DNA of 64,000 nt from Paenibacillus abyssi (GCF_014640295.1 NZ_BMGR01000008.1:62001-126000), one strand, 5' to 3'; shown: positions 7,816 through 16,908, counted from the stretch's first letter. A program made the numbers and translations. The notes: generated by a model from the letters alone, not told the origin.

Positions 7816-9000
7816 TCAGGTGTTTTCCCTGTACTCGAAGGGGGTCATGCCGGCAGTCGCTTTAAAGAGTTTGGTGAAGCTGGCCTGGTCAGTATAGCCG
7901 ACCTTCTCGCAAATTTCATAAATCTTCAGGTGAGTGTCCTTGAGCAGCGCTTTGGCCCGGTCCATCCGGATGCGCGTCAGATGCTGCGTAAACGTCATGC
8001 CGGTCTCGCTTTTGAACAGGGTGCTTAAATAGTTGGGGTTGACGAACAGCCGCTCGGCGATCGAGCTAAGCGAAATGCTGTCCGCATGCTCGGACTCCAT
8101 CCACTCGAGCGCCGTCCGCACAAGCCGGTTCAGGCAGCCGCCGGGAGCGCCGCCTTCGACCGCGCCCGCGGCATCCATCCAACGGTCGAGTCCGAGCTTT
8201 CGCAGGCAATCCATATAGGCCAGGCTGATCTCGGAGAGCTGGCCGGCCCCGGCGCACCATTCGATCCGCGCGTCGAAGTGGAACAGCCTCCGCAGCGTAT
8301 CGCGCGTCTGTTCGGCGCACCTCCTGTAGTCGTCCGCGCCGGCTTCCTTCCGGGCGAACAGGATGGCGGCAATCAGGCGGTCATGGGCGATGACGACCGG
8401 ATCGCCGAGCTCCCGAAGCATATCTTCGAGTACGTTCTTCATCGCGAAGCGCATCGATTGCTTCCGGAGTGTGCCGGCGTCGGCGGTCAACGCAAAAACG
8501 GCGGTGCTGCAGTGGGGTGGGAACAAGGCCAGATCGACATAAGGCACGGGAAGCTCGTACAACAGATCCTGCACCCGCTGCTGAAGCACGCTGGCGGCGC
8601 GCTGCCGCTCGATCCGTTTCTCGTCGCGCGCTTGACGGAGCTCCTCTTCGACGCGAAGAATGAGTTCGGTCAGGCTTTCGCGGGAGGCGGGCTTCAGCAA
8701 ATATTCGTGAACCCCGCAATGAAGCGCGGACAGGGCATACTCGAATTCGGCATAGCCGGAGAGGAGAACCGTGCGGATGTGCGGATGAAGCCGATGCACA
8801 CGCTCGGCAAGCTGCAGGCCGTCAATGGCCGGCATGCGGATATCGGTAATGATCAGGTCGATCGGCAGCACGTCTAACAGCTCGAGCGCGTCTTCTCCGT
8901 CGCCTGCTTCATAGGCGTGGTACCGCTCGCCGAGCGTAACGATCATCCGGGCGATGGAGGCGCGAACCATCGGTTCGTCGTCAACGACAAGAATGTGCAT
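7816..9000 (-). CDS. Response regulator with AraC-type DNA-binding domain (YesN-like)
   Basis: A 394-residue cytoplasmic regulator. The receiver domain (residues 1-120) has the acidic pair D7/D8, the phospho-acceptor Asp53 in ITDIRMP and the conserved Lys in YLLKP. A divergent linker follows, then a C-terminal AraC/XylS double helix-turn-helix (about 290-394) ending in the signature YTDQASFTKLFKATAGMTPFEYR. It should be phosphorylated by the YesM-like kinase two genes upstream and activate the neighbouring transporter genes. It starts 28 nt after the sensor binding protein. Confidence 0.92.
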   Translation of the reverse strand: MHILVVDDEPMVRASIARMIVTLGERYHAYEAGDGEDALELLDVLPIDLIITDIRMPAIDGLQLAERVHRLHPHIRTVLLSGYAEFEYALSALHCGVHEYLLKPASRESLTELILRVEEELRQARDEKRIERQRAASVLQQRVQDLLYELPVPYVDLALFPPHCSTAVFALTADAGTLRKQSMRFAMKNVLEDMLRELGDPVVIAHDRLIAAILFARKEAGADDYRRCAEQTRDTLRRLFHFDARIEWCAGAGQLSEISLAYMDCLRKLGLDRWMDAAGAVEGGAPGGCLNRLVRTALEWMESEHADSISLSSIAERLFVNPNYLSTLFKSETGMTFTQHLTRIRMDRAKALLKDTHLKIYEICEKVGYTDQASFTKLFKATAGMTPFEYRENT

Positions 9001-9027
9001 CCATGCAACCTCCTTTGCAAAAGTCCG

Positions 9028-10326
9028 TCATTTATCGTACGAGGCGAGCGCCTGGTCTACGCGCTTCAGCGCTTCGGCCCAGCCCTGTCCGGGCGGCAGC
9101 TGGTTATTGTCGACCAGCTGAAGCACGTCGTCAAGCGCCGTCGCCACCACCTGGGACAGGGGACCCTCGTAGACGGGCTTGACGTTCTTCGCGGCCTGCG
9201 AGAACATATCGCCGACAGGAGCGTCGTTGAAATAGGGATCGCGCTTGTCCCGGATGCTCGCATCGGTATAAGCGACGGGCGTCGATGGAAAATTGCCGTT
9301 GTCCGCGAACATGCGCAACTGCTGTTCGGGCGAAGTCAAATAACGGATCAGCCGGAACGCTTGTTCCGGGTGCTCTCCTTCCTTCGGAAGGGTAAGGAAG
9401 GAGCCGCCCCAATTGCTGTGCTGATCCGGATGCAGCCGGGCGAGATCCCACTTGCCGGCTGCCTCGGGCGCATTGTTGCGGATCATACCCGTCATCCATG
9501 CCGGAGCGGGCATGACGGCGAACTTTCCTTCCGCAAGCCCGTCGCCCCATTCCGGCAAATACGTTTCGATGTTTGCCGACAGTCCCAGCTGCGATGCCTC
9601 CATCGCATAATCCCAGGCCTTGCGGATGTCCGGATTTTCGCTCAGGATGAGTTTTCCGGTCGTCCGATCGAAATATTGGGTCTCCAGCTGGCTGAACATC
9701 ATGCGGTAGAAAATTTTCAGATTGTTGAACATTTTCACGCCCGTACGTTCGCTTATAATCTTCCCGACCACTAAATAGTCGTCCCAGACGCGGAACAGAT
9801 CGGACACGTCGTCCCGCCCGAAGGGGAGGCCGGCCTGCATGAACAAGTCTCTTCGGTAAGCGACGGCCAGCGGCCCGATATCCGTCGGCAGGCCGAACAC
9901 GAACGTCCGCGACGGATCTTGCGCCTGCTGCCATTTCCAGTCAAGAAAATTCGACTCCACCTCGCGCGCGCCGAAATCGTTCAAATTGTAGAAATAGGCC
10001 GGCAGCTTCTTGAACCTCTCGATGTAGCTCAACTCGATGAGCGAGACGTCGGGCGCGCCGTATCCGGCGGCGAAGGCCGTCTGGAGATTGGTGTGAATAT
10101 CCTCGTATTGGGCGGTGTGGATCGTGATCCGGACGTCCGGATTGCGCTCGTCGTATTCGGCGATCAGCTCGTCCAGCCCCGTACCGGGAATCAGCCAGAC
10201 GGTCAGCTCGAGCACCTCGGGCGCATCCAGCGAGGCCACCTTGGCGGCCGGCGCGGCGCTGCAGGAGACGAGCATGCAGAATGCGGCGAGCGCACCGAGT
10301 GTTTTACCCCACTTACCTCTGTTCAT
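9028..10326 (-). CDS. Sugar-binding lipoprotein, probable sensor component
   Basis: A 432-residue family-1 solute-binding protein with a lipoprotein signal (LVSC-S lipobox at about residues 18-22). It is encoded between a histidine kinase and its response regulator and is a clear paralogue of the binding protein at 6396-7700, sharing the ELT.W..PGTGL start, GLPTDIGPLAVAYRRDLF and NWGGSFLTLP segments. This position matches three-component sugar-sensing systems such as AraPST of Geobacillus, where the binding protein presents sugar to the kinase. ATG at 10326 is preferred because AAGGGGG lies just upstream and a signal peptide follows; it overlaps the kinase 3' end by 14 nt. Confidence 0.9.
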   Translation of the reverse strand: MNRGKWGKTLGALAAFCMLVSCSAAPAAKVASLDAPEVLELTVWLIPGTGLDELIAEYDERNPDVRITIHTAQYEDIHTNLQTAFAAGYGAPDVSLIELSYIERFKKLPAYFYNLNDFGAREVESNFLDWKWQQAQDPSRTFVFGLPTDIGPLAVAYRRDLFMQAGLPFGRDDVSDLFRVWDDYLVVGKIISERTGVKMFNNLKIFYRMMFSQLETQYFDRTTGKLILSENPDIRKAWDYAMEASQLGLSANIETYLPEWGDGLAEGKFAVMPAPAWMTGMIRNNAPEAAGKWDLARLHPDQHSNWGGSFLTLPKEGEHPEQAFRLIRYLTSPEQQLRMFADNGNFPSTPVAYTDASIRDKRDPYFNDAPVGDMFSQAAKNVKPVYEGPLSQVVATALDDVLQLVDNNQLPPGQGWAEALKRVDQALASYDK

Positions 10327-12100
10327 TTCCGGTCCCCCTTGCGCCGTCAGCCGGCAAATCGATTTCGACCCGAAGTCCGCCTTCCATACCTTCCCGAAGG
10401 GTAATGCCATAGTCTTTCCCGTATATGAGACTGATCCGGCGCTGCAGGTTGGCGAGCCCGAGACCCGTATGCATCGAGTCCGGTTCCGCGGAGCCCGAGT
10501 GTTCCTCCAGAACCGTGCGCATCTCAGCCTGCGGCATTCCTTTGCCGTTGTCTTCGACGGATAGCAGGATGTGGTCGTCCGTCTGTCTGATTTCGATGTT
10601 GATCCGCCAAGGCCGGCCTTTGACCGTCTCCAGTCCGTGCGTGATCGAATTCTCGACGAGCGGCTGAAGAAGCATTTTCATCACCCGATGCCGGAGCAGG
10701 CTCTCATCGGCGTCGATCGTTACCTGGAGCTTATCGCCGTAACGCGCCTGCTGAAGCAGCAAATAGCGGTTCAGTTGCTCCAAATCCTCCCGGATCGTCA
10801 CGAGCTCGGAGCCGGGCTGGATGCTGTACCGCATGAGATCGCTGAGTGTGAGCACCATCTGTGCGGTCTTGTCCTGGCCGTCGTTGATAAGCTGCCAATA
10901 GATCGTGTTAAGCGAATTGTACAGAAAATGCGGCCGGAACTGCGCCTTCAGCGCGATGATCTGCGCTTGCTTCTCGGTCGCCTGCTTGCCGGACAGGTCG
11001 CGGATCGTATCGTTCAGGCTGCTGACCATGCTGTTGTAGCTGTCAAACAGGATGGACACCTCCTGGTTGATCAGCCGACCGCGCGAAGGATTGAGCATGC
11101 CGCGCTCGACGCGGCTGAGCCTGTGAGCCAGGTAGCGGATCGGTTTGGAGACGGACCAGGAGAAAAAGATCGTCAGCAGGATGGCGGCGCCAATGCCGAA
11201 CAGGCCGATGACGAGGATGCTCTTCTGAATATTTTCCAGATCGTTCACCATGTCCTTCGCGTCGATATAGGACGCTACCGTCCAGCCGCTGTACGCCGAC
11301 GTGGAGTATGGAACGTAAGCCGCCGCGTCGTTCATATCCCAGTTGATGAGATCTGTATCCCTCGTTTTCATGCGTGCGAAAAGCTCGCTGTTCACGTTCT
11401 CGCCAATCTCTTCGGTCTCGGTCGAATAGACGATTTTGCCGCGACTGTCGATTACGTGGGTTTTGCGCGACAGGCCGCGCGCGTTCTCGTCAATAACGCG
11501 CCTGATCGTATCTACCGAAATGAGGAGGAACATGTCGCCGATCCGCTCGAGTGAGGACCAATCGTTCAGCTGTCTGGCTCCGATTATCGCCTGAATGGTG
11601 CCGCTGCGCCATGCGGGAGCCGAGAGCCACAGCATGCGGCCGTGCATTTCCGCGACGGAAGGAAACCACTCGACGCGGCGCAGTTCGTCTTCCGACCGCC
11701 AGAAGAATGCCAGCGCATCGTTGCGCGAGTAGAGGTCGCCGCTTGCGTCCAGCATATGGATCGTCAGATCGGAGCCGGAATAACGGCTTTGGTCGGCAAT
11801 GAATTTGTTAATGTCCGCGATTGTGGAAGTCGTCTCGCCGCCCCGGCTGACCGCGTTGAAATGCTGCTGGATTTCCGGGCTGAACGCCACCTTTTGCGCC
11901 AGCCGGTCGTATTCTTGAAGCATGACATCGGTTTTGCCGCGCATCTGCACGACGGAATCCAACAGATAGCTTGACGTTTTTTCTACGACTACTTTGGAGG
12001 AATAACGGTAAGAGAAGAAGCTTGTAATGGTTAGAATGACGATCAAGATCACGGAGAAGCCGAGAATGAGCTGGAAAAGAATCGAGGTTTTGCGAAGCAA
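10313..12100 (-). CDS. Sensor histidine kinase (YesM-like)
   Basis: A 595-residue membrane kinase. TM1 at about residues 8-30, an extracytoplasmic Cache-type sensor domain to about 275, TM2 at about 280-300, HAMP, then the His-kinase domain with phospho-acceptor His in RPHFLYNSLN and an ATPase domain with N-box LVENSITHG, VEDNGKGM and a glycine-rich GLGLANLQRR. The start is TTG, preceded by AGGGG. It overlaps the downstream binding-protein gene, indicating translational coupling. A sigma-A-like promoter and a near-consensus catabolite-response element lie directly upstream. Confidence 0.92.
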   Translation of the reverse strand: MLRKTSILFQLILGFSVILIVILTITSFFSYRYSSKVVVEKTSSYLLDSVVQMRGKTDVMLQEYDRLAQKVAFSPEIQQHFNAVSRGGETTSTIADINKFIADQSRYSGSDLTIHMLDASGDLYSRNDALAFFWRSEDELRRVEWFPSVAEMHGRMLWLSAPAWRSGTIQAIIGARQLNDWSSLERIGDMFLLISVDTIRRVIDENARGLSRKTHVIDSRGKIVYSTETEEIGENVNSELFARMKTRDTDLINWDMNDAAAYVPYSTSAYSGWTVASYIDAKDMVNDLENIQKSILVIGLFGIGAAILLTIFFSWSVSKPIRYLAHRLSRVERGMLNPSRGRLINQEVSILFDSYNSMVSSLNDTIRDLSGKQATEKQAQIIALKAQFRPHFLYNSLNTIYWQLINDGQDKTAQMVLTLSDLMRYSIQPGSELVTIREDLEQLNRYLLLQQARYGDKLQVTIDADESLLRHRVMKMLLQPLVENSITHGLETVKGRPWRINIEIRQTDDHILLSVEDNGKGMPQAEMRTVLEEHSGSAEPDSMHTGLGLANLQRRISLIYGKDYGITLREGMEGGLRVEIDLPADGARGTGNEQR

Positions 12101-12131
12101 TAGAAGTCGACCCCTTTTTAAACGTCAATGA

Positions 12132-12146
12132 AAGTAAGCGTTTTCT
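12132..12146 (+). promoter_or_regulatory. Candidate cre (CcpA) site
   Basis: AAGTAAGCGTTTTCT matches the cre consensus WTGNAANCGNWNNCW at all but one defined position. It lies immediately downstream of the -10 box of the kinase promoter, a position expected to give repression by CcpA in rich sugar. Confidence 0.5.
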
Positions 12147-12149
12147 ATT

Positions 12150-12180
12150 ATTATATCGCACATTTACTGAAGAATGTCCA
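12150..12180 (-). promoter_or_regulatory. Predicted promoter of the minus-strand sensor cluster
   Basis: On the minus strand TGGACA (12180-12175) and TATAAT (12155-12150) are separated by 19 bp, upstream of the TTG-started kinase. Confidence 0.5.
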
Positions 12181-12260
12181 GCATCTGCCGATAAATTTGC
12201 TTTTGCACGCTTTTTTCTTTTCTCTCTGATTTCATTGCTGATCCCATGATAAGTCGTTGG

Positions 12261-12387
12261 ATAATTGAAGTCTTAATTCGGATAGTACCCGGTGTATTTC
12301 ATGCCTCATAATGTTTCGTGCAATACGATGGAACAGCCGGCCCGCGTGGTGCCGGTTTTCTCGCCGCTCCGTCTGGACGGGAACATG
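12261..12387 (+). pseudogene. Internal-deletion remnant of a GH51 arabinofuranosidase gene
   Basis: Bases 12261-12312 match the promoter region of the intact GH51 gene (21864-21915) at 43 of 52 positions. Bases 12321-12387 match the 3' end of that gene (24224-24290) at 52 of 67 positions and in the same codon frame (QPARVVP...SPLRLDG here, QPTRVVP...SPLHVDG there). About 2.3 kb between them is missing. This is a paralogous or duplicated GH51 gene reduced to its promoter and last codons. The promoter part may still fire towards the kinase gene at 12469. Confidence 0.75.
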
Positions 12388-12409
12388 TTGTCGAGATTTG
12401 TAGAATCCA

Positions 12410-12439
12410 TTGCATCTTACAGTACCAAAAGCGTAAAAT
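12410..12439 (+). promoter_or_regulatory. Predicted promoter of the plus-strand kinase/regulator pair
   Basis: TTGCAT (12410-12415) and TAAAAT (12434-12439) with an 18-bp spacer, ending 29 bp before the kinase ATG. Confidence 0.45.
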
Positions 12440-12468
12440 GTGTAATTGACAGAAAGGAGGAAGAAGCG

Positions 12469-14235
12469 ATGCGGCATTTGGCGTACCGGTGCTCGAAGTG
12501 GTTTGACGGATTACAGTTCAAGAGCAAGGTGATCGCGATCTTTTTGCCCTTGCTGCTGCTTTCTCTCTTGACGTTAGCGCTCTTATCGAGCAATTTATTC
12601 AGCCGATCTGTAATCGAAAGAACCAATATCAATATCCGCAGTGAATCCAAGTTGATCCTGGCGAAGCTGGATTCCATCATCGGAAATGCCGAAATAAGCG
12701 CGAATCTGATGGTGACGAATTTAAACCGGCTGATCAAAGAGTATCCCGCTGAGCGGAGCTCGCTGGAGGAAGCGAGGTTCCGCAATTTGATGCAGAGCCG
12801 GCTGTCGACCGATCTGTCTCTGTTTCCGGAGGTGGAAGCGGCGGTATTCGTAGATCAGTCGGGGAACATTTATCCTTCGTATACGGTGAACAACGACGAG
12901 CGTCAAGTGTTCGATAGCGGGATGATCGAGCGTTTGCGCGACAGCGGCAGTTACGGGGTGACCACTTGGTTTCCGATGGAGCGCCGCGATTATTTGGCCG
13001 CCGATCCGGACGAACCGGTATTGACCCTGGGCAAGATGGTGGTCGACATCGATTCCGGAACACTGTACGGAACGCTGTTCCTGACGATTAAGGAATCGAC
13101 GCTGTCGTCCTTTTTTACGCAGAACGTCGGGAGCGCCGAGACGATGTATTACCTCGTCGACAGCGGGCAGCGGGTGATCGCCAGCCCCGACAAGCATCAG
13201 CTGCTACATACCTTCGAGCAGCCGGGTGAATCGGGAGAAAGCGGCAGGCTTATGGTCACTGCGAGCGATTATGAGAGCATGGACTGGAAGCTCATTCATA
13301 TCGAGTCCGTGGATGCGTTGACGGCGGATATCCATAATAATATCCGCTTGACGGCCTTCATCGGGCTGATTTGTCTGGTGCTTGCGCTCATCGGCGCAAG
13401 CGTCCTCTCCAAGAGGATCGTATACCCGCTGCAGCAGCTGACCGGTGCGATGAAGCAGGTGGTGGCGGGCAATTTGTCGGTCACTGCGCCGGTTCACACG
13501 CGGGACGAAGTCGGTGTTATCGCGAAGGCGTTTAATACGATGCTCCAGCGCATTCAGGAGCTGCTGGCTACGGTGGAGCGCGAGCAGGCGCAAAAAAGGG
13601 AGTTTGAGCTGGCGCTTATTTCCGCCCAGATCAAACCGCATTTTTTGTATAATACGCTGGATACGATTTATATATTGAACGACTTGGAACGCAACGAAGA
13701 GGCGAGGGATACGACGAAAGCGCTGGCCGATTTTTACCGGATCGTGCTCAGTAAAGGCAGGGAACTCATTATTCTGGAGCAGGAGACAAAATTGGTCTCC
13801 GATTACTTAGCGATCATGCAGGTCCGTTATCCGGACGTCTTTCGCTACGAGATCGACATTCCGCCGTTGATGCACGGGCTTCCGGTGCCGAAGCTGTCCC
13901 TGCAACCGCTTGTCGAGAATGCGATTTACCACGGCCTGAAAACGAAGGGAATGCGGGGGCTCATCCGTATTTCGGCATTTGTCGACGGCAAGAAAGCGGT
14001 CATTCGGGTAGAGGACGACGGTGTCGGGATGAGCAAGGAGCAAGTGGAGAGGCTGATGAACTTTCATACCGGCAGCGCCGGGACGGAGTCGATCGGCATC
14101 TACAGCGTACAGGAGCGGCTAAAGCTGTATTTCGGAGAACCGTACGGGGTATTCATTCGCAGCGCGCCCGGTGAAGGGACCGTTGCGAAAATGATCGTAC
14201 CCGCAGTCGCGACAGGAGGCGAAAACCATGTATAA
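12469..14235 (+). CDS. Sensor histidine kinase (YesM-like)
   Basis: A 588-residue membrane kinase of the same class as the one at 10313-12100. TM1 at about residues 20-42, Cache-like extracytoplasmic domain to about 290, TM2 at about 293-312, HAMP, then phospho-acceptor His in IKPHFLYNTLD, N-box LVENAIYHGLK, VEDDGVGM and GIYSVQERLKL. The ATG at 12469 is chosen because AGGAGG lies 8 nt upstream; the frame is open further back only because it runs through the GH51 remnant. Its stop overlaps the response-regulator start by 8 nt. It likely senses the sugar carried by the transporter at 15586-18699. Confidence 0.92.
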   Translation: MRHLAYRCSKWFDGLQFKSKVIAIFLPLLLLSLLTLALLSSNLFSRSVIERTNINIRSESKLILAKLDSIIGNAEISANLMVTNLNRLIKEYPAERSSLEEARFRNLMQSRLSTDLSLFPEVEAAVFVDQSGNIYPSYTVNNDERQVFDSGMIERLRDSGSYGVTTWFPMERRDYLAADPDEPVLTLGKMVVDIDSGTLYGTLFLTIKESTLSSFFTQNVGSAETMYYLVDSGQRVIASPDKHQLLHTFEQPGESGESGRLMVTASDYESMDWKLIHIESVDALTADIHNNIRLTAFIGLICLVLALIGASVLSKRIVYPLQQLTGAMKQVVAGNLSVTAPVHTRDEVGVIAKAFNTMLQRIQELLATVEREQAQKREFELALISAQIKPHFLYNTLDTIYILNDLERNEEARDTTKALADFYRIVLSKGRELIILEQETKLVSDYLAIMQVRYPDVFRYEIDIPPLMHGLPVPKLSLQPLVENAIYHGLKTKGMRGLIRISAFVDGKKAVIRVEDDGVGMSKEQVERLMNFHTGSAGTESIGIYSVQERLKLYFGEPYGVFIRSAPGEGTVAKMIVPAVATGGENHV

Positions 14236-15325
14236 AGTCATAGTGGTGGACGACGAGCCCCTATTTAGAGACTATCTTCGAAACAAAATGGCGTGGAGCA
14301 ACTACGGGTTCGAGGTGTGCTGCGAGGCGAGAAACGGGCAGGAAGCGCTCGAGGAAGCGGAGCGGCACAAGCCTCATCTGGCACTCATCGATATCAATAT
14401 GCCGTTTATGGATGGGATGGAGCTCGCAGAGCGGCTGAAGGCAAGATTCGAGTCGATGGTCATCGTCTTCGTAACCGGGCACAACGAGTTCGAGTACGTG
14501 CAAAAGGCGGTCCGGATCGGCGTACACGATTACCTGCTTAAGCCGTTCAATCGCACCGAGCTGGCTTCGATGCTGGAGCGGATCCGCCCGTCGCTGCCTC
14601 CGCTGCCGCAGCATGAAACGGAGAACGGCGGGAGCGAAAACGCATTTCCGGATCGGGAGGCTCCGTCCTACGATGCAGCTGCCATCCACGAATCCATCCT
14701 GCAGGCGCTGCGGATGAACGACGACGTGCCGGACGAGATCAAAAGCGCGTTTCGGCTGCTTCGGCACCATGAGCTGCGTGGAGAGTACGCGTATACGATG
14801 CTGATGGGGCTTGTTTCTTTGGCCATCTCTTACGCGAGCGAACGGGGCATGGATTACGACCGGCTGTGGGAGCGGGAGGAGGCGCCGGCTGAACGGCTGA
14901 GGCGAACGGCGGATTGGGACGAGGCGGAAGCTTTTCTGCTGGGGCTGTTTGAAAAATTGGCCCGTTTGACCAGACATGTCCGTCCGACGAAGTCGTCGAA
15001 TTTGTTTGCCGCCGCCAAATCGCATATTGAGAAGCATTTCGATGATCCGGATTTATCGGTGGAAAAGGTGGCCGCCGGCGTATTCGTCGATTCCAGTTAC
15101 CTGCGCAAGGTATTCAAGAAAGAATCGGGATTTTCCGTTGTCGACCATATCACGCACGTCCGCATGAAGAAAGCAAAGGAATGGATCCTGAAAGGCAACG
15201 TAAAAATATCGGATATTGCGCTGCGGGCCGGGTACAGCGACCCGAACTACTTCAGCAAAAGCTTTAAGAAACGGTTCGGGATGACCCCGTCCGAATATGA
15301 GCAATTGAAAAACTCCCCGATGTGA
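14228..15325 (+). CDS. Response regulator with AraC-type DNA-binding domain (YesN-like)
   Basis: A 365-residue regulator. Receiver domain with D8/D9, phospho-acceptor Asp55 in ALIDINMP and the conserved Lys in YLLKPFN; an Ala/Glu-rich linker; and a C-terminal AraC helix-turn-helix (about 258-360) with SYLRKVFKKESGFSV and the second signature ending FKKRFGMTPSEYEQL. Translationally coupled to the kinase. Expected target: the ABC genes starting 261 nt downstream. Confidence 0.92.
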   Translation: MYKVIVVDDEPLFRDYLRNKMAWSNYGFEVCCEARNGQEALEEAERHKPHLALIDINMPFMDGMELAERLKARFESMVIVFVTGHNEFEYVQKAVRIGVHDYLLKPFNRTELASMLERIRPSLPPLPQHETENGGSENAFPDREAPSYDAAAIHESILQALRMNDDVPDEIKSAFRLLRHHELRGEYAYTMLMGLVSLAISYASERGMDYDRLWEREEAPAERLRRTADWDEAEAFLLGLFEKLARLTRHVRPTKSSNLFAAAKSHIEKHFDDPDLSVEKVAAGVFVDSSYLRKVFKKESGFSVVDHITHVRMKKAKEWILKGNVKISDIALRAGYSDPNYFSKSFKKRFGMTPSEYEQLKNSPM

Positions 15326-15334
15326 CCACCGCTT

Positions 15335-15364
15335 AGCGAACCGATGCCCGGTTCGCTTTATTTG
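15335..15364 (+). terminator. Terminator after the kinase/regulator pair
   Basis: Nine-bp stem (15335-15343 and 15349-15357) with a 5-nt loop, followed by TTATTT. Confidence 0.7.
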
Positions 15365-15506
15365 ATTCCAAAAAAAGTACAGGTTTACTTATATTCCATA
15401 CATCGGAATCCACCGCGGCGGATCTTCCGCCCCAAAGACGGCGTAAGCCGTTTCCGCTTGTTTCCGCCGTTGTCCCGTTTTTTACGGATAATGCCCGTTT
15501 TGTTCA

Positions 15507-15535
15507 TTTTGATGCGCGGTCCAGGGGACTATAAT
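15507..15535 (+). promoter_or_regulatory. Predicted promoter of the second sugar ABC operon
   Basis: TTTTGA (15507-15512) and a perfect TATAAT (15530-15535) with a 17-bp spacer, 50 bp upstream of the binding-protein start. The weak -35 fits activation by the adjacent AraC-type regulator. Confidence 0.55.
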
Positions 15536-15585
15536 TAAAAACGTTAAACACCGGAGAGGGATATTCAATTAAGGGGGAAATTTTC

Positions 15586-16893
15586 ATGAAGACCAAATTG
15601 CGGAACACACGGGCTTTCGCGATGATTTTGGCGGCGGCGCTTTTTCTCGCGGCATGCGGCGGAAATGCGGCTGACCAGACCGAATCCACGAATGCGGAGA
15701 ACGGAAAGATCTCGTTAAAGGTATATGCGCAGCATTTCGATGACGATACGGCAGGCCCGTTCGACTACGCGGTAGAGCAGCTGAAAACAGCGATGCCGAA
15801 TGTGGAAATCGAACTGGACGAAGCGGTTCAGGACGGATACCAGAAGCTGAAAACCTATGCGGCTACAGGAAATTTGCCGGATATTTATTTTACGGACTGG
15901 GCGACGCTGCAAACCTTCGCCAAGTCGCAAAACGTCGTTGTTTTGGATGATTACGAGGCAACGGAAGCTTTTAAAAGCAACATGAATCCGGGTCTTGAAA
16001 CACGGCTCGTCGCTCCGGACGGCCATGTGTATGCTTTTCCGGATACCGGCATCGAATTTCAGTTGATCTACTACAACAAAGAAATCTTCGAGAAGGTTGG
16101 CATCGAGACACCGATCAAGACGGTCAATCAAATGGTCGATGCAGCCAAGAAGCTGAAGGAAGCCGGTTATGTGCCGATGTCGATCTTTGCCAAGGAAAAA
16201 TGGATTACTACTGCGCTCTATAACGGCTTTGTCGTTCGTGAGCAGCCGCAAGGCCTGGGCGCGTTGGGCGAGGACGGCCTGACGGCGCTTCCCGAGCCAT
16301 ACGTGACGGCCGCTGAGCAAGTCAAAGCGCTGCAGCAAGCCGGTCTGTTCGACGCCAATGCGACCAACACGAATTACGATCAGGCTTCCTCGATGTTCTA
16401 TCAGGAAAAAGCGGCGATGTTCGTGAACGGGCAATGGGAAATTTACAGCTCGCAAGAAAAGCTGGGCGACAAAGTGGACTGGATGTACTGGCCGGCGAAG
16501 GATGAAGCAACGTACGAAGCGTCGAAGTTTTATATCAACGGCGCCGGTTCGCCGCAAGGATACGCGGTCTCGCCAAGCAGCAAGAATGTGGATACAGCGG
16601 TAGAGGTAGCGGCATTCCTGGCCGAAAAAGCGGCCGAGTACCGGTATACGCAGCTGGGCAGCCCGATTGTGGCTTCCAAAACCGACAAGCCGATCGCTTC
16701 CGACGTGCCGGCAATGATGCAGCGTCTGGCAACCGAGGTTTTGCCTAACGCCGATGCCTACTCGGTTGCATTGAACAAAACTGAAATTCAAAACGCGGTC
16801 AACGACAGCACCCAGAGCATGCTAATTGACGGATTCACCGTCGACAATTTCGTTGAAAACCTGAATCGGGCACTGAAGAAAGCGAACGAATAA
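15586..16893 (+). CDS. Sugar-binding lipoprotein of ABC transporter (family 1)
   Basis: A 435-residue extracellular solute-binding protein, lipobox LAAC-G at about residues 21-25. The mature protein has the family-1 fold, with segments such as LPDIYFTDWATLQTFAKS, GIEFQLIYYNKEIFEKVGI and FVNGQWEIYSS. First gene of a three-gene set with two permeases and no ATPase. Ribosome site AAGGGGG before ATG. Not closely related to the binding proteins at 6396 or 9028, so a different sugar is likely; the nearest GH51 gene suggests pentose oligomers but this is only context. Confidence 0.92.
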   Translation: MKTKLRNTRAFAMILAAALFLAACGGNAADQTESTNAENGKISLKVYAQHFDDDTAGPFDYAVEQLKTAMPNVEIELDEAVQDGYQKLKTYAATGNLPDIYFTDWATLQTFAKSQNVVVLDDYEATEAFKSNMNPGLETRLVAPDGHVYAFPDTGIEFQLIYYNKEIFEKVGIETPIKTVNQMVDAAKKLKEAGYVPMSIFAKEKWITTALYNGFVVREQPQGLGALGEDGLTALPEPYVTAAEQVKALQQAGLFDANATNTNYDQASSMFYQEKAAMFVNGQWEIYSSQEKLGDKVDWMYWPAKDEATYEASKFYINGAGSPQGYAVSPSSKNVDTAVEVAAFLAEKAAEYRYTQLGSPIVASKTDKPIASDVPAMMQRLATEVLPNADAYSVALNKTEIQNAVNDSTQSMLIDGFTVDNFVENLNRALKKANE

Positions 16894-16908
16894 CGATTGT
16901 TTTTCGCA

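Noticed and set aside
12292-12468. N-terminal extension of the kinase at 12469
   Set aside because: The added codons are the tail of a GH51 remnant, and the AGGAGG site lies directly before the ATG at 12469.
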